A stretch of 64,000 nucleotides of DNA, from the NCBI RefSeq assembly GCF_014646235.1, contig NZ_BMNB01000011.1, positions 124,001 through 188,000 on the forward strand, given 5' to 3'. Shown piece after piece: positions 38,462 to 46,020 of this stretch. The stretch comes from Micromonospora sonchi. GTDB taxonomy: Bacteria; Actinomycetota; Actinomycetes; Mycobacteriales; Micromonosporaceae. The notes under the pieces were generated by a model. It ran no database searches and was not told the DNA's origin. It saw nothing but the letters and a program-made list of their open reading frames with translations. The translations under genes and the position numbers were made by a program. Every line of letters starts with the position of its first letter. Position 1 is the stretch's first letter.

Positions 38462-39631
38462 GTGTCGCACGTCGATCCGCGCTTCGGTGCCCAACTTCGC
38501 GCGCTTCGGACCAGGCATGGGTTGTCACTGCGGGCGCTGGGTCAGATCGCCCATCGGGGCAAGAGCCACTTGCACGACCTGGAGACCGGCGCGAAGGCCC
38601 CTACACCCGAGACGGCTCGACACCTTGATGAGGTGCTGCGAGCGGGCGGGACCCTCGCCTGTCTGGTTGACCAGCCCGTAGACCACGATGCCGAGGCCGG
38701 CGAGTTGCTGGCCCGGGTGCGGGCCAGCGATGTGAGCGCCGAAACGCTCGCTCGGATCGAAGCCAGTGTGGACGATCTGGCGAGTGCGTACGCGACCACG
38801 CGGCCCGTTGACCTGCTGCCGATGGTGCGGCGGCAGTTGGCCTATGTGGGGCGGCTGCTCGACGGGCGTGGCACGTTGGCGCAGCGGCGGCGCCTCGTCG
38901 TTGCCGCTGGCTGGTTGACGGTGCTGCGTGCGACGGTGCACATAGATCTCTTGCAACGGTCCGCGGCGGGCACGCACCTGAACGCTGCCATGGCGCTCGC
39001 GGAGCATGGTGAGCATCCGGAGATTCAGGCGTGGTGCCTGGAGACGCAGGCGTGGGACCGGCTTACTCGGGGCGACTACCGGCGGGCTGTCGACCTTTCG
39101 CAGCAGGCTCAGCGACTGGCTCCTCGGAGTAGTTCGGCGCACATCCAGGCGGCCGCTCAGGAGGCGCGGGTGTGGGCGCGGCTGGCGGATGTTCGGCGGA
39201 CGCGTGACGCGCTGGATCGGCTGGAGCGGTTGACGGCGAACCTGCCGGTGCCGGAGCGGGCTGAGCACCACTACCGGTACGACCCGACGAAGGCGTTGGC
39301 GTACACGGCGACGACGCTGTCGTGGGCGGGTGATCCGGCGGCCGAGCAGGTCGCTCGGGCCGCCTTGGCGGAGTTGGACCCGCGTGGTGACGGCGGTGAG
39401 CGGCCACGGCGTTCCGCTTCCGCGCGTCTGGATCTCGCCATGGCACTGGTGGCCGCCGACCAGCCGGACGAGGCGATCGTGGTCGCCGCCGACGCGGTTC
39501 GTTCGGGCCGGGTGGTGTCGTCGAACTGGTGGCGGGCGCGGGAGGTGCTGCTCCGGGTCGAACTGACCGGCACGGCGAACGCCGTAGTGCTGCGCGAGGT
39601 GTACGAGGCCCACCGGCCTGCGGTTCGATAG
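38462..39631 (+). CDS. XRE-family regulator with TPR-like C-terminal region
   Basis: A 389-residue protein. The N-terminal HTH (about residues 5-60) reads FGAQLRALRTRHGLSLRALG with LHDLETGAKAPTPETARHLD. A long all-helical region of TPR-like pairs (about 120-385) follows, such as THLNAAMALAEHGEHPEIQAW and ARAALAELDPRG. Such proteins in actinomycetes often sense a peptide or a partner protein. GTG at 38462 is chosen because HTH similarity starts there; a longer frame upstream reads as low-quality sequence. It lies next to an integrase remnant. Confidence 0.8.
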   Translation: MSHVDPRFGAQLRALRTRHGLSLRALGQIAHRGKSHLHDLETGAKAPTPETARHLDEVLRAGGTLACLVDQPVDHDAEAGELLARVRASDVSAETLARIEASVDDLASAYATTRPVDLLPMVRRQLAYVGRLLDGRGTLAQRRRLVVAAGWLTVLRATVHIDLLQRSAAGTHLNAAMALAEHGEHPEIQAWCLETQAWDRLTRGDYRRAVDLSQQAQRLAPRSSSAHIQAAAQEARVWARLADVRRTRDALDRLERLTANLPVPERAEHHYRYDPTKALAYTATTLSWAGDPAAEQVARAALAELDPRGDGGERPRRSASARLDLAMALVAADQPDEAIVVAADAVRSGRVVSSNWWRAREVLLRVELTGTANAVVLREVYEAHRPAVR

Positions 39632-39658
39632 CGGACAGTACGCGCGGCCAGCGGACAG
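39631..39658 (+). promoter_or_regulatory. Two direct repeats GCGGACAG, 20 bases apart
   Basis: GCGGACAG occurs at 39631-39638 and 39651-39658, spaced almost two helical turns apart. It lies right after one XRE gene and about 170 bases before the next gene set. This spacing suits a protein bound to one face of the DNA. Confidence 0.3.
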
Positions 39659-39823
39659 CCACTAGCTTTCTGCCATCGCCTGTTCACCACATGCTGTGGA
39701 TGAGGGGCGGGAAAGCATAAACAGGTCGGCAAGACCGCAGACCCGCCTGCAGTTGGGGTGCGGCGGTAACGGATTCCTGGCCCGAGTCAGCCCGGCCGCG
39801 CCCCTGCCAGCGAGAGGTGGGGG

Positions 39824-39988
39824 ATGAACGGCCAGAACGACGCTGACAAGCCCAGCAGGGGTGAGCAGATCGAAGCCGCCGAACGGGAGGCGGCCAAGCG
39901 GCGGATACTCGCGCAGGCTGAGGCGGAGCGAATACCGGTGGAGGAGACGACCCGGACGGTGCCGGATCGGCGGTGGCGGCGTGGGTGA
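39824..39988 (+). CDS. 54-residue charged protein, first gene of a three-gene set
   Basis: ATG at 39824 follows GAGAGGTGGGGG and encodes a highly charged, helical peptide (GEQIEAAEREAAKRRILAQA, residues 13-32) with a basic end (PDRRWRRG). The stop lies inside the start region of the XRE gene, an 8-base overlap. No domain recognised. Good ribosome site and tight overlap suggest it is real and made with the regulator. Confidence 0.5.
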   Translation: MNGQNDADKPSRGEQIEAAEREAAKRRILAQAEAERIPVEETTRTVPDRRWRRG

Positions 39989-41183
39989 CGGATCGTTGCC
40001 GGTTGGTCGGCGGGTGGCGTACTGGCGGGTGCGGCGGCGGATGTCGCAGCAGGTGTTCGCCGATCGGTTGGGCAAGTCGAAGAGCTGGGTGGACAAGGTG
40101 GAGCGGGGTGCCCGGACCTTGGACAAGGTGTCCACCCTCGCGGACATCGCCGCGGTGTTGCGGATCGATCGGGCGGTGCTGCTGGGCCGTGACGTGCAGC
40201 CGGTCGAGGCGTACGCGCGGGTCGAGGGGGTGGAGCGGATCCGGGCGGCGTTGTCGTCGTACGACATCGCGTTGGGTCGGCGGGTGGCGGGCCGGGAGGT
40301 GACGGCGGCGCAGGTGGCGCGTGGGGTGCGGCACGCCTGGACCACCTACCAGCTCGGGCGGTACCCGCAGTTGATCGGTGTGCTGCCGGAGCTGTTGAGC
40401 GGGGCGCAGCGCGGCTTTGCCCGGGAGGCGGAGTCGGGGCGGGTGTCGCTGGTGGAGGCGTACCGGGTGACCGCGTCGCTGCTGGTGAAACTCGGTGAAG
40501 GTGACCTGGCGTGGTTGGCCGCCGACCGGGCGATGAGCGTGGCGACCGGGGACGTGGTGCTGGTGGCAGCGGCGGCGGTGCAGCTCGGGCAGGTGCTGCG
40601 CGCCACCGGTCGGGCGGGCTTGGCGGTGCCGACGATGCGGGCTGCCGCGTACCGGATCGCTGTGCTGGGCCTCGACGGCGGCCCGCCGCCGCACCTGTCG
40701 CTGTGCGGCTCGCTGCTGGTGCAGGCGGCCCTCGCGGCGGCCCGGCACGGCGACGAACGCGCCGCCACCGGCCTGCTCGACGAAGCCGCCGACCTGGCCG
40801 CCCGGGTGGGCGACGGCCACGACCATCATCGGACCGGGTTCGGGCCCACCGCCGTCACCACCGCCCGCACGCTGGCGGCCGTGGAGTGGGGCGACCCGGC
40901 AACGGCAGTGGCGTGGCATCGCCAGGCCACCGGCGGCGACGGCTGGCGGTGGCTACCCGCCGAACACCGCGCCGCCCACCTGATCGACACCGCCCGCGCC
41001 CACCTCCAGGCCGACGACCCGGCCAACGCCGCCCGCGTCCTGTTGGAAGCCGACCGCATCGCCCTCGCCGAGGTACGACACCGGCCCGCCGCCCGCGACC
41101 TGCTCACCCAGCTGACCCGAAACCCGTACGCCCCGGCGGCGATCATCCAACTCGCCGCCACGCTCGGGGTGCCCGGGGCATGA
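39981..41183 (+). CDS. XRE-family regulator with TPR-like C-terminal region
   Basis: A 400-residue protein of the same general build as the XRE gene at 38462. The HTH (about residues 8-65) has RRMSQQVFADRLGKSKSWVDKVERG, in two overlapping helices, and VSTLADIAAVLRIDRAVLLG. Repeated helix pairs to the end include EGDLAWLAADRAMSVATGD and AHLQADDPANAARVLLEADR. The GTG at 39981 overlaps the upstream small gene; the stop overlaps the next gene (ATGA). The three genes are thus coupled. Confidence 0.8.
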   Translation: MGDGSLPVGRRVAYWRVRRRMSQQVFADRLGKSKSWVDKVERGARTLDKVSTLADIAAVLRIDRAVLLGRDVQPVEAYARVEGVERIRAALSSYDIALGRRVAGREVTAAQVARGVRHAWTTYQLGRYPQLIGVLPELLSGAQRGFAREAESGRVSLVEAYRVTASLLVKLGEGDLAWLAADRAMSVATGDVVLVAAAAVQLGQVLRATGRAGLAVPTMRAAAYRIAVLGLDGGPPPHLSLCGSLLVQAALAAARHGDERAATGLLDEAADLAARVGDGHDHHRTGFGPTAVTTARTLAAVEWGDPATAVAWHRQATGGDGWRWLPAEHRAAHLIDTARAHLQADDPANAARVLLEADRIALAEVRHRPAARDLLTQLTRNPYAPAAIIQLAATLGVPGA

Positions 41184-41374
41184 CCGCACCGTTCCTGTCC
41201 CTGGCCCAGATCCTCAACCGACTCGCCCTCACCGCCCGCTGGGCCCTCCGCGAGCACCTGCCCAGCCCCGACGGCATCTGCCCGACCTGCCACACCCCCG
41301 ACTGCGCGGTGGCCAACGCCGCACGCGACGTCCTCGACACCATCAAGCGGATGCGCTGGCGCGACCCGGCATAG
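41180..41374 (+). CDS. 64-residue protein with a possible zinc knuckle
   Basis: ATG overlaps the regulator stop (ATGA). The peptide has a hydrophobic first half (FLSLAQILNRLALTARWAL). It then has CPTCHTPDC, a Cys/His cluster that could bind one zinc ion, and ends IKRMRWRDPA. The last 11 codons lie inside a 32-base direct repeat that recurs at 41963. No family recognised. Tight coupling suggests it works with the XRE protein. Confidence 0.6.
   Translation: MTAPFLSLAQILNRLALTARWALREHLPSPDGICPTCHTPDCAVANAARDVLDTIKRMRWRDPA
41342..41373 (+). repeat. 32-base direct repeat, left copy
   Basis: Identical over 32 bases to 41963-41994. It contains the end of the 64-residue gene (codons for IKRMRWRDPA). 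The two copies bracket the hicBA pair. Confidence 0.92.
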
Positions 41375-41404
41375 CGAAGTCTTCGTGCTCCCGGCGCTTC
41401 CGCT

Positions 41405-41629
41405 TCAATCGAGCAGTTGCTGGAACTCTCCCGGCGTCAACCCAGCCTGCCGAAGAATGGAGGCGAGAGTCCCGCGCTTGATGGTGTGGTGTTGCGGAAC
41501 GATGACTACTTTCCCGGCAGAGTTGCGGTACACCGCGTGGCTGCCCTTGGTGCGCACATGATCGAACCCGGCCTTGACGAGCCCAGCGACTACCTTCCGG
41601 AGCGGAAGGTCGGCCAACGCCGGGCTCAC
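41405..41629 (-). CDS. hicA: HicA-type toxin (mRNA interferase)
   Basis: A 74-residue double-stranded RNA-binding-fold toxin that cuts mRNA. LRKVVAGLVKAGFDHVRTKG, then SHAVYRN with the catalytic-type His31, and VVIVPQHHTIKRGTLASILRQAGLT match the HicA family from end to end. The GTG start overlaps the antitoxin stop by four bases. The antitoxin is translated first, a usual protective order for HicBA. Confidence 0.9.
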   Translation of the reverse strand: MSPALADLPLRKVVAGLVKAGFDHVRTKGSHAVYRNSAGKVVIVPQHHTIKRGTLASILRQAGLTPGEFQQLLD

Positions 41630-41838
41630 GCCGCCCTTCCGACCTGGAAGGAGGTCACCAACGGGGTCGCCTCGATAGCGGGTTGGGAAACCTCTTCGAG
41701 GTAAACCTCAACTGCTTCTCGTAGGTTGGCCAGGGCCTCGTCGAGCGTCTGGCCCTGGCTGGCGACGTCCAGTTCCAAACACCGTGCGACGTACCAGTCC
41801 TCCTCCTGATGAACCGCGGCAGTGAAAGTTCGAACCAT
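41626..41838 (-). CDS. hicB: HicB-type antitoxin
   Basis: A 70-residue partner of HicA. FTAAVHQEEDWYVARCLELDVASQGQTLDEALANLREAVEVYLEE (in parts) is the typical partial RNase H fold of HicB/UPF0150. It is short, with no added HTH or ribbon-helix-helix DNA-binding domain, so autoregulation may be weak or need the toxin. ATG at 41838 was chosen for AGGAGG about 6 bases upstream. Confidence 0.88.
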   Translation of the reverse strand: MVRTFTAAVHQEEDWYVARCLELDVASQGQTLDEALANLREAVEVYLEEVSQPAIEATPLVTSFQVGRAA

Positions 41839-41962
41839 CAAGGTCCTCCTGAGGTTGGCAAATCGCTTCTTCATCCTACGGTTCGGACAGGTTCGTGGAG
41901 ATACCTCGAAATGCCGCCTGTCGACGCGCCGATCGGCGCGATGACGTCCCGGACCACCTGGG

Positions 41963-41994
41963 ATCAAGCGGATGCGCTGGCGCGACCCGGCATA
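41963..41994 (+). repeat. 32-base direct repeat, right copy
   Basis: Exact copy of 41342-41373, 621 bases away. Here the frame continues as MRWRDPAYGRTVW into the leader of the DNA glycosylase gene instead of stopping. Confidence 0.92.
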
Positions 41995-42046
41995 CGGAAG
42001 GACGGTGTGGGTTGTCGGTCGCGCGCGGGCCGGGTTACCTGGACGC

Positions 42047-42652
42047 GTGAATCATCCCTGGCTCAGTGCCCCCGCCGCCGACGTCGCCGAAACCGCCCGG
42101 ACCCTGCTCGGCTGGGAGATATCGGCCAACGGCGTCCGGATCCGGCTGACCGAGGTCGAGGCGTACGCCGGCACCGGCGAGGATCCTGCCTCGCACGCCC
42201 ATCGCGGGCCGACCCCGCGTACGAAGGTCATGTTCGGGCCGCCGGGTTACGCCTATACGTACTTTGTCTTTGGTGTGCACTGGTGTCTCAATCTCGTCTG
42301 CGGGAACGAGGGGGAGGCGGCGGCGGTCCTGCTGCGCGCCGGTGAAGTGGTCGACGGGCTGGACCTCGCTCGCAAGCGTCGAGGAGAGGTGCCCGACCGG
42401 GACCTGGCTCGCGGGCCCGCCCGGCTGGTGGTCGCGCTCGGCATCGACGCGACGGCGAATGGCACCTCCATGCTCGACGGCAGCGGCCCGCTGCTGCTGA
42501 CCCCGCCCACCCGCCCAGTCGCGCCGGCTGCCGTCTCCGCCGGCCCACGCGTCGGCGTGGCGGCAGCCCACGACGTGCCCTGGCGGTTCTGGATCACCGG
42601 CGACCCGACCGTCAGCACCTACCGCCGCCACGTCCCCCGGCGACGACGCTGA
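42047..42652 (+). CDS. DNA-3-methyladenine glycosylase (AAG/MPG family)
   Basis: Excises alkylated purines from DNA. The 201-residue length is typical. Motifs include RIRLTEVEAYAGTGEDPASHAHRG (catalytic Glu and DNA contacts, in two parts), PTPRTKVMFGPPGYAYTYFVFG (in two parts), CLNLVCG and VLLRAGEVVDGL. The GTG at 42047 was chosen because family similarity starts there; an in-frame ATG at 41972 lies in the direct repeat. A helix near the end has GPRVGVAAAHDVPWRFWI, as in the family. Confidence 0.92.
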   Translation: MNHPWLSAPAADVAETARTLLGWEISANGVRIRLTEVEAYAGTGEDPASHAHRGPTPRTKVMFGPPGYAYTYFVFGVHWCLNLVCGNEGEAAAVLLRAGEVVDGLDLARKRRGEVPDRDLARGPARLVVALGIDATANGTSMLDGSGPLLLTPPTRPVAPAAVSAGPRVGVAAAHDVPWRFWITGDPTVSTYRRHVPRRRR

Positions 42653-42797
42653 TCTGCTGTCGCTGTCGAGCTGAACCGCTGGTGCCATCACGTGAGGGCC
42701 GCTCGGCCGAAGGCCGCGATTCGTTGACGCTCTCAGCTCGACAGGGCCGGCCCTGCCAGGGTCAGAGGGTGAGCAGGTAGGCAAGGCAGTCACGGGC

Positions 42798-43304
42798 CTA
42801 CGCGTCGGCTGAGCCGATCGGACTCCGGTAGTGGCGGAGGCGGACCGCCTCGCCGTTCGGGCCGGTCCAGTCCGCCGTGCTGATGTGGGTGAGTCGCCAG
42901 CCGGTCGCCTCGTACATCGCCGACGCCGCGCTGTCGCCGTCGACGACCTCCAGGACGAGCGGCATCCGTTGGTCGTCCGCGACAATCAGGGCGTGCTCGA
43001 CAAGCCGCCGGCCGACCGCCTGCCGGCGCGCCTGTGGTGCCACGAAGAGGCGGCCGACCTCGGCCACCGGGCCGGCGGCCTGTTCGGTCCGCGCCAGGAG
43101 GACATGACCCAGGATGGCGCCGTGCCCGTCCATGGCGACCCAGGCGTCCAGAAGCCCGGCCGGGGTCAGCCAGCGTGCCGGGTCGGCCGGCCAAGTAAGC
43201 GGGTAGCCGTCCGCGTCGTGCACCTCGCGCAACACCGCCACGCACCGCTCCAGGTCGTCCTTCCGACGTTGCCGCAGGCGCGGCGAGCGCAACGAACTGG
43301 TCAT
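42798..43304 (-). CDS. GNAT-family acetyltransferase
   Basis: A 168-residue N-acetyltransferase. The acetyl-CoA site is EVGRLFVAPQARRQAVGRRLVEHAL (in parts, QARRQAVG being the pyrophosphate loop). LEVVDGDSAASAMYEATGWR is typical of motif B. Substrate unknown. Its ATG is divergent from the PfpI-like gene across 141 bases holding a small inverted repeat. Confidence 0.85.
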   Translation of the reverse strand: MTSSLRSPRLRQRRKDDLERCVAVLREVHDADGYPLTWPADPARWLTPAGLLDAWVAMDGHGAILGHVLLARTEQAAGPVAEVGRLFVAPQARRQAVGRRLVEHALIVADDQRMPLVLEVVDGDSAASAMYEATGWRLTHISTADWTGPNGEAVRLRHYRSPIGSADA

Positions 43305-43318
43305 ACGGAAGGGCTGCC

Positions 43319-43332
43319 CAATCGTGGGATTG
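43319..43332. promoter_or_regulatory. Inverted repeat in the GNAT/PfpI divergent region
   Basis: CAATC and GATTG are inverted copies four bases apart, 15 bases upstream of the GNAT start and about 115 bases upstream of the PfpI-like gene. It may serve as a shared operator. Confidence 0.3.
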
Positions 43333-43445
43333 TCTCTCACCAGGCGGGTGACGTGCGACGGTTTGCCGGAAGTGGCACCGGGTACGCGAACTGTACCGAG
43401 CCAGTGCGCCGCAGACAGGGGCGGTGCCGGGAAGGGAGCCGAACC

Positions 43446-44027
43446 ATGGCTGACACCCAGCAACCACTGACCGGGAAGCGGGTCGCGATCCTCGCCACCG
43501 ACGGAGTGGAAGAGATCGAGTACACCCAGTCGAGGTCCGCCGCGGAGCAGGCGGGCGCAGAGGTCCACCTGATCTCCCTCAAGCCGGGCGAGATCCAGGC
43601 CATGAACCAGGACATCAGTCCCGCCGGGAAGCATCCCGTGGACCGCACGGTGGACCAGGCCGACGCGAGCGAGTACGACGGCCTCGTGCTGCCGGGCGGC
43701 ACGGTCAATCCGGACCGGCTCCGGATGAATCCCGACGCGATGGCGTTCGTCACAGCGTTCTTCGCGCAGGAGAAGCCGGTGGCGGCGATCTGCCACGGCC
43801 CGTGGTCGTTGGTGGAGACCGGGATGGTCAAGGGCCGGACGGTCACCTCGTTCCCGAGCCTGCGGACCGACATCCGCAATGCCGGCGGGAACTGGGTCGA
43901 CCAGCCGGTTCAGGTCGACAACGGCCTGGTGACCAGCCGCAAGCCGGACGACCTGCCGGCGTTCTGCGACAAGTTGGTCGAGGAGTTCGCCGAGGGCCGC
44001 CACGCGGGGCAGCTGGCCAGCGTGTGA
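43446..44027 (+). CDS. PfpI/DJ-1 family protein (YhbO-like)
   Basis: A 193-residue protein of the PfpI/DJ-1 class, proposed deglycases or stress proteases. The nucleophile elbow AAICHGPW holds Cys116 and His117. An N-terminal acidic residue lies in DGVEEIEY, and GLVLPGGTVNPDRLR is the conserved strand-loop. Length and the C-terminal KPDDLPAFCDKLVEEF match YhbO/PH1704. ATG has GGGAGCC upstream. A general stress role fits the neighbouring USP genes. Confidence 0.92.
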   Translation: MADTQQPLTGKRVAILATDGVEEIEYTQSRSAAEQAGAEVHLISLKPGEIQAMNQDISPAGKHPVDRTVDQADASEYDGLVLPGGTVNPDRLRMNPDAMAFVTAFFAQEKPVAAICHGPWSLVETGMVKGRTVTSFPSLRTDIRNAGGNWVDQPVQVDNGLVTSRKPDDLPAFCDKLVEEFAEGRHAGQLASV

Positions 44028-44187
44028 CCGGCCGAGCGGCCCGGGGTTGCCCAGGGTGGCACCGGCCGGACGGATCGTGATCGAATTACTGAGGGTCTGG
44101 CACCCGCCGGAATAGTTGACTCGTCAAGTATGTTGTGCGGGTCGTCCGGGCCAGCCGAGGTTCCGGCCGCCACCCAAGGAGGGCCTC

Positions 44188-45315
44188 ATGCAGTTCGGTG
44201 TCTTCACCGTCGGCGACGTCACGGTCGATCCGACCAACGGTCGCGAACCGACCGAGGGCGAGCGGATCAAGGCGATGGTGACCATCGCGCTCAAGGCCGA
44301 GGAGGTCGGTCTCGACGTCTTCGCCACCGGCGAGCACCACAACCGGCCGTTCGTGCCCTCCTCGCCCACCACGATGCTGGGCTACATCGCCGCCCGCACC
44401 GAGCGGCTGCTGCTCTCCACCGCGACCACGCTGATCACCACCAACGACCCGGTGAAGATCGCCGAGGACTACGCGATGCTGCAGCACCTTGCCGACGGCC
44501 GGGTCGACCTGATGATGGGCCGCGGCAACACCGGCCCGGTCTACCCGTGGTTCGGCCAGGACATCCGCAACGGCATCCCGCTCGCCATCGAGAACTACGA
44601 CCTGCTGCGCCGGCTCTGGCGCGAGGACGTGGTCGACTGGAAGGGCCGCTTCCGCACCCCGTTGCAGTCGTTCACCTCGACGCCGCGTCCGCTCGACGAC
44701 GTCCCGCCGTTCGTCTGGCACGGCTCGATCCGCAGCCCGGAGATCGCCGAGCAGGCCGCGTACTACGGCGACGGTTTCTTCGCCAACCACATCTTCTGGC
44801 CCGCCGAGCACACCCGCCGGATGGTGGACCTGTACCGGCAGCGTTTCGAGCACTACGGCCACGGCTCCGCCGACCAGGCCATCGTCGGCCTCGGCGGCCA
44901 GGTGTTCATGCGGCGCAACTCCCAGGACGCGGTACGCGAGTTCCGCCCCTACTTCGACAACGCGCCGGTCTACGGGCACGGTCCGTCGCTGGAGGAGTTC
45001 ACCTCGCAGACCCCGCTGACCGTGGGCAGCCCGCAGCAGGTCATCGACCGCACCCTCGGCTTCCGCGACTACGTCGGCGACTACCAGCGGCAGCTGTTCC
45101 TCATGGACCACGCCGGGCTGCCGCTGAAGACCGTGCTGGAGCAGCTCGACATCCTCGGCGAGGAGGTCGTGCCGGTGCTGCGCAAGGAGTTCGACTCGCT
45201 CCGGCCGGCGCACGTACCGCCGGCGCCGACGCACGCGTCGCTGCGGGCCGCCGCCGAGCGGGCGGCGCAGAGCGGCGACACCCTGGCCGGGACCGGCGCG
45301 GAGGTTGACCGGTGA
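44188..45315 (+). CDS. FMN-dependent luciferase-like monooxygenase
   Basis: A 375-residue LLM-class flavin monooxygenase. It has MQFGVFTVGDVTVDP, FATGEHHNRPFVPSSPTTML, LSTATTLITTNDPVKIAEDYAMLQHL, the FMN-site MMGRGNTGPVYPWFGQD and PFVWHGSIRSPEIAEQAA. It fits the CE1758-type subfamily, which is regularly paired with an FMN reductase. AAGGAGG precedes the ATG. The next gene, overlapping by four bases, supplies that reductase. Substrate unknown. Confidence 0.9.
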   Translation: MQFGVFTVGDVTVDPTNGREPTEGERIKAMVTIALKAEEVGLDVFATGEHHNRPFVPSSPTTMLGYIAARTERLLLSTATTLITTNDPVKIAEDYAMLQHLADGRVDLMMGRGNTGPVYPWFGQDIRNGIPLAIENYDLLRRLWREDVVDWKGRFRTPLQSFTSTPRPLDDVPPFVWHGSIRSPEIAEQAAYYGDGFFANHIFWPAEHTRRMVDLYRQRFEHYGHGSADQAIVGLGGQVFMRRNSQDAVREFRPYFDNAPVYGHGPSLEEFTSQTPLTVGSPQQVIDRTLGFRDYVGDYQRQLFLMDHAGLPLKTVLEQLDILGEEVVPVLRKEFDSLRPAHVPPAPTHASLRAAAERAAQSGDTLAGTGAEVDR

Positions 45316-45938
45316 CCTCGCGAACCCTGGCCGTGGTGTCGGCGGGACTCAGCCAGCCCTCGTCGACCCGGCTGCTCGCCGACCAGCTCGCCGTCGCCAC
45401 CCGCGACGAGCTGGTCGGGCGCGGCGACACGGTCGAGCTGCGCCCGGTCGAGCTGCGCGAGCACGCCCACGACATCGTCAACCACCTGCTCACCGGCTTT
45501 CCGTCAGAGCCGCTGCGACAGGCGTTGGAGCAGGTCACCGGCGCCGACGGGCTGATCGCCGTCACCCCGATCTTCAACGCCTCGTACAGCGGGCTGTTCA
45601 AGTCCTTCTTCGACCTGGTCGACGCCGAGGCGTTGACCGGCCGGCCGGTGCTGCTCGGCGCCACCGGCGGCACCGCCCGCCACTCCCTGGCCCTGGAACA
45701 CGCCGTCCGCCCGATGTTCACCTACCTGCGGGCGGTGGCGCTGCCGACGGCGGTCTTCGCCGCGCCGGAGGACTGGTCCGGCGGCACGGTGGAGAGCGCG
45801 CTGCGGGCTCGGATCGGCCGGGCCGCCCGGGAACTGGCCGAGCAGGTCCACCGGCGGCCGGCGTCGAGTGGGCCGGTCGACCCGTTCACCCTCACCACCG
45901 ACTTCGAGCAGCTGCTGCGCGGCGGCGGGGACACCTGA
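45312..45938 (+). CDS. NAD(P)H-dependent FMN reductase
   Basis: A 208-residue flavodoxin-like reductase of the CE1759 type. VVSAGLSQPSSTRLLADQLA binds the FMN phosphate, and GLIAVTPIFNASYSGLFKSFFDLVD is the isoalloxazine region. GRPVLLGATGGTARHSLALE completes the fold. It should feed reduced FMN to the upstream monooxygenase. GTGA overlap links them. A strong palindrome follows. Confidence 0.9.
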   Translation: MTSRTLAVVSAGLSQPSSTRLLADQLAVATRDELVGRGDTVELRPVELREHAHDIVNHLLTGFPSEPLRQALEQVTGADGLIAVTPIFNASYSGLFKSFFDLVDAEALTGRPVLLGATGGTARHSLALEHAVRPMFTYLRAVALPTAVFAAPEDWSGGTVESALRARIGRAARELAEQVHRRPASSGPVDPFTLTTDFEQLLRGGGDT

Positions 45939-45984
45939 TCCGAGAAGCAGCCGCCGCTTCGAGACGATCACTGAGGCACCGGAA

Positions 45985-46016
45985 CGACCGCCGCCCCGGG
46001 CCCGGGGCGGCGGTCG
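45985..46016. terminator. Perfect 32-base palindromic bidirectional terminator
   Basis: CGACCGCCGCCCCGGG and its exact inverted complement abut without a spacer. It lies between the convergent FMN reductase and USP genes. As RNA it forms a very stable stem with only a small loop, on either strand. Confidence 0.75.
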
Positions 46017-46020
46017 CTTC

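Noticed and set aside
41374..41962. An insertion sequence carrying hicBA
   Set aside because: No transposase and no terminal inverted repeats were found; only direct repeats flank it.
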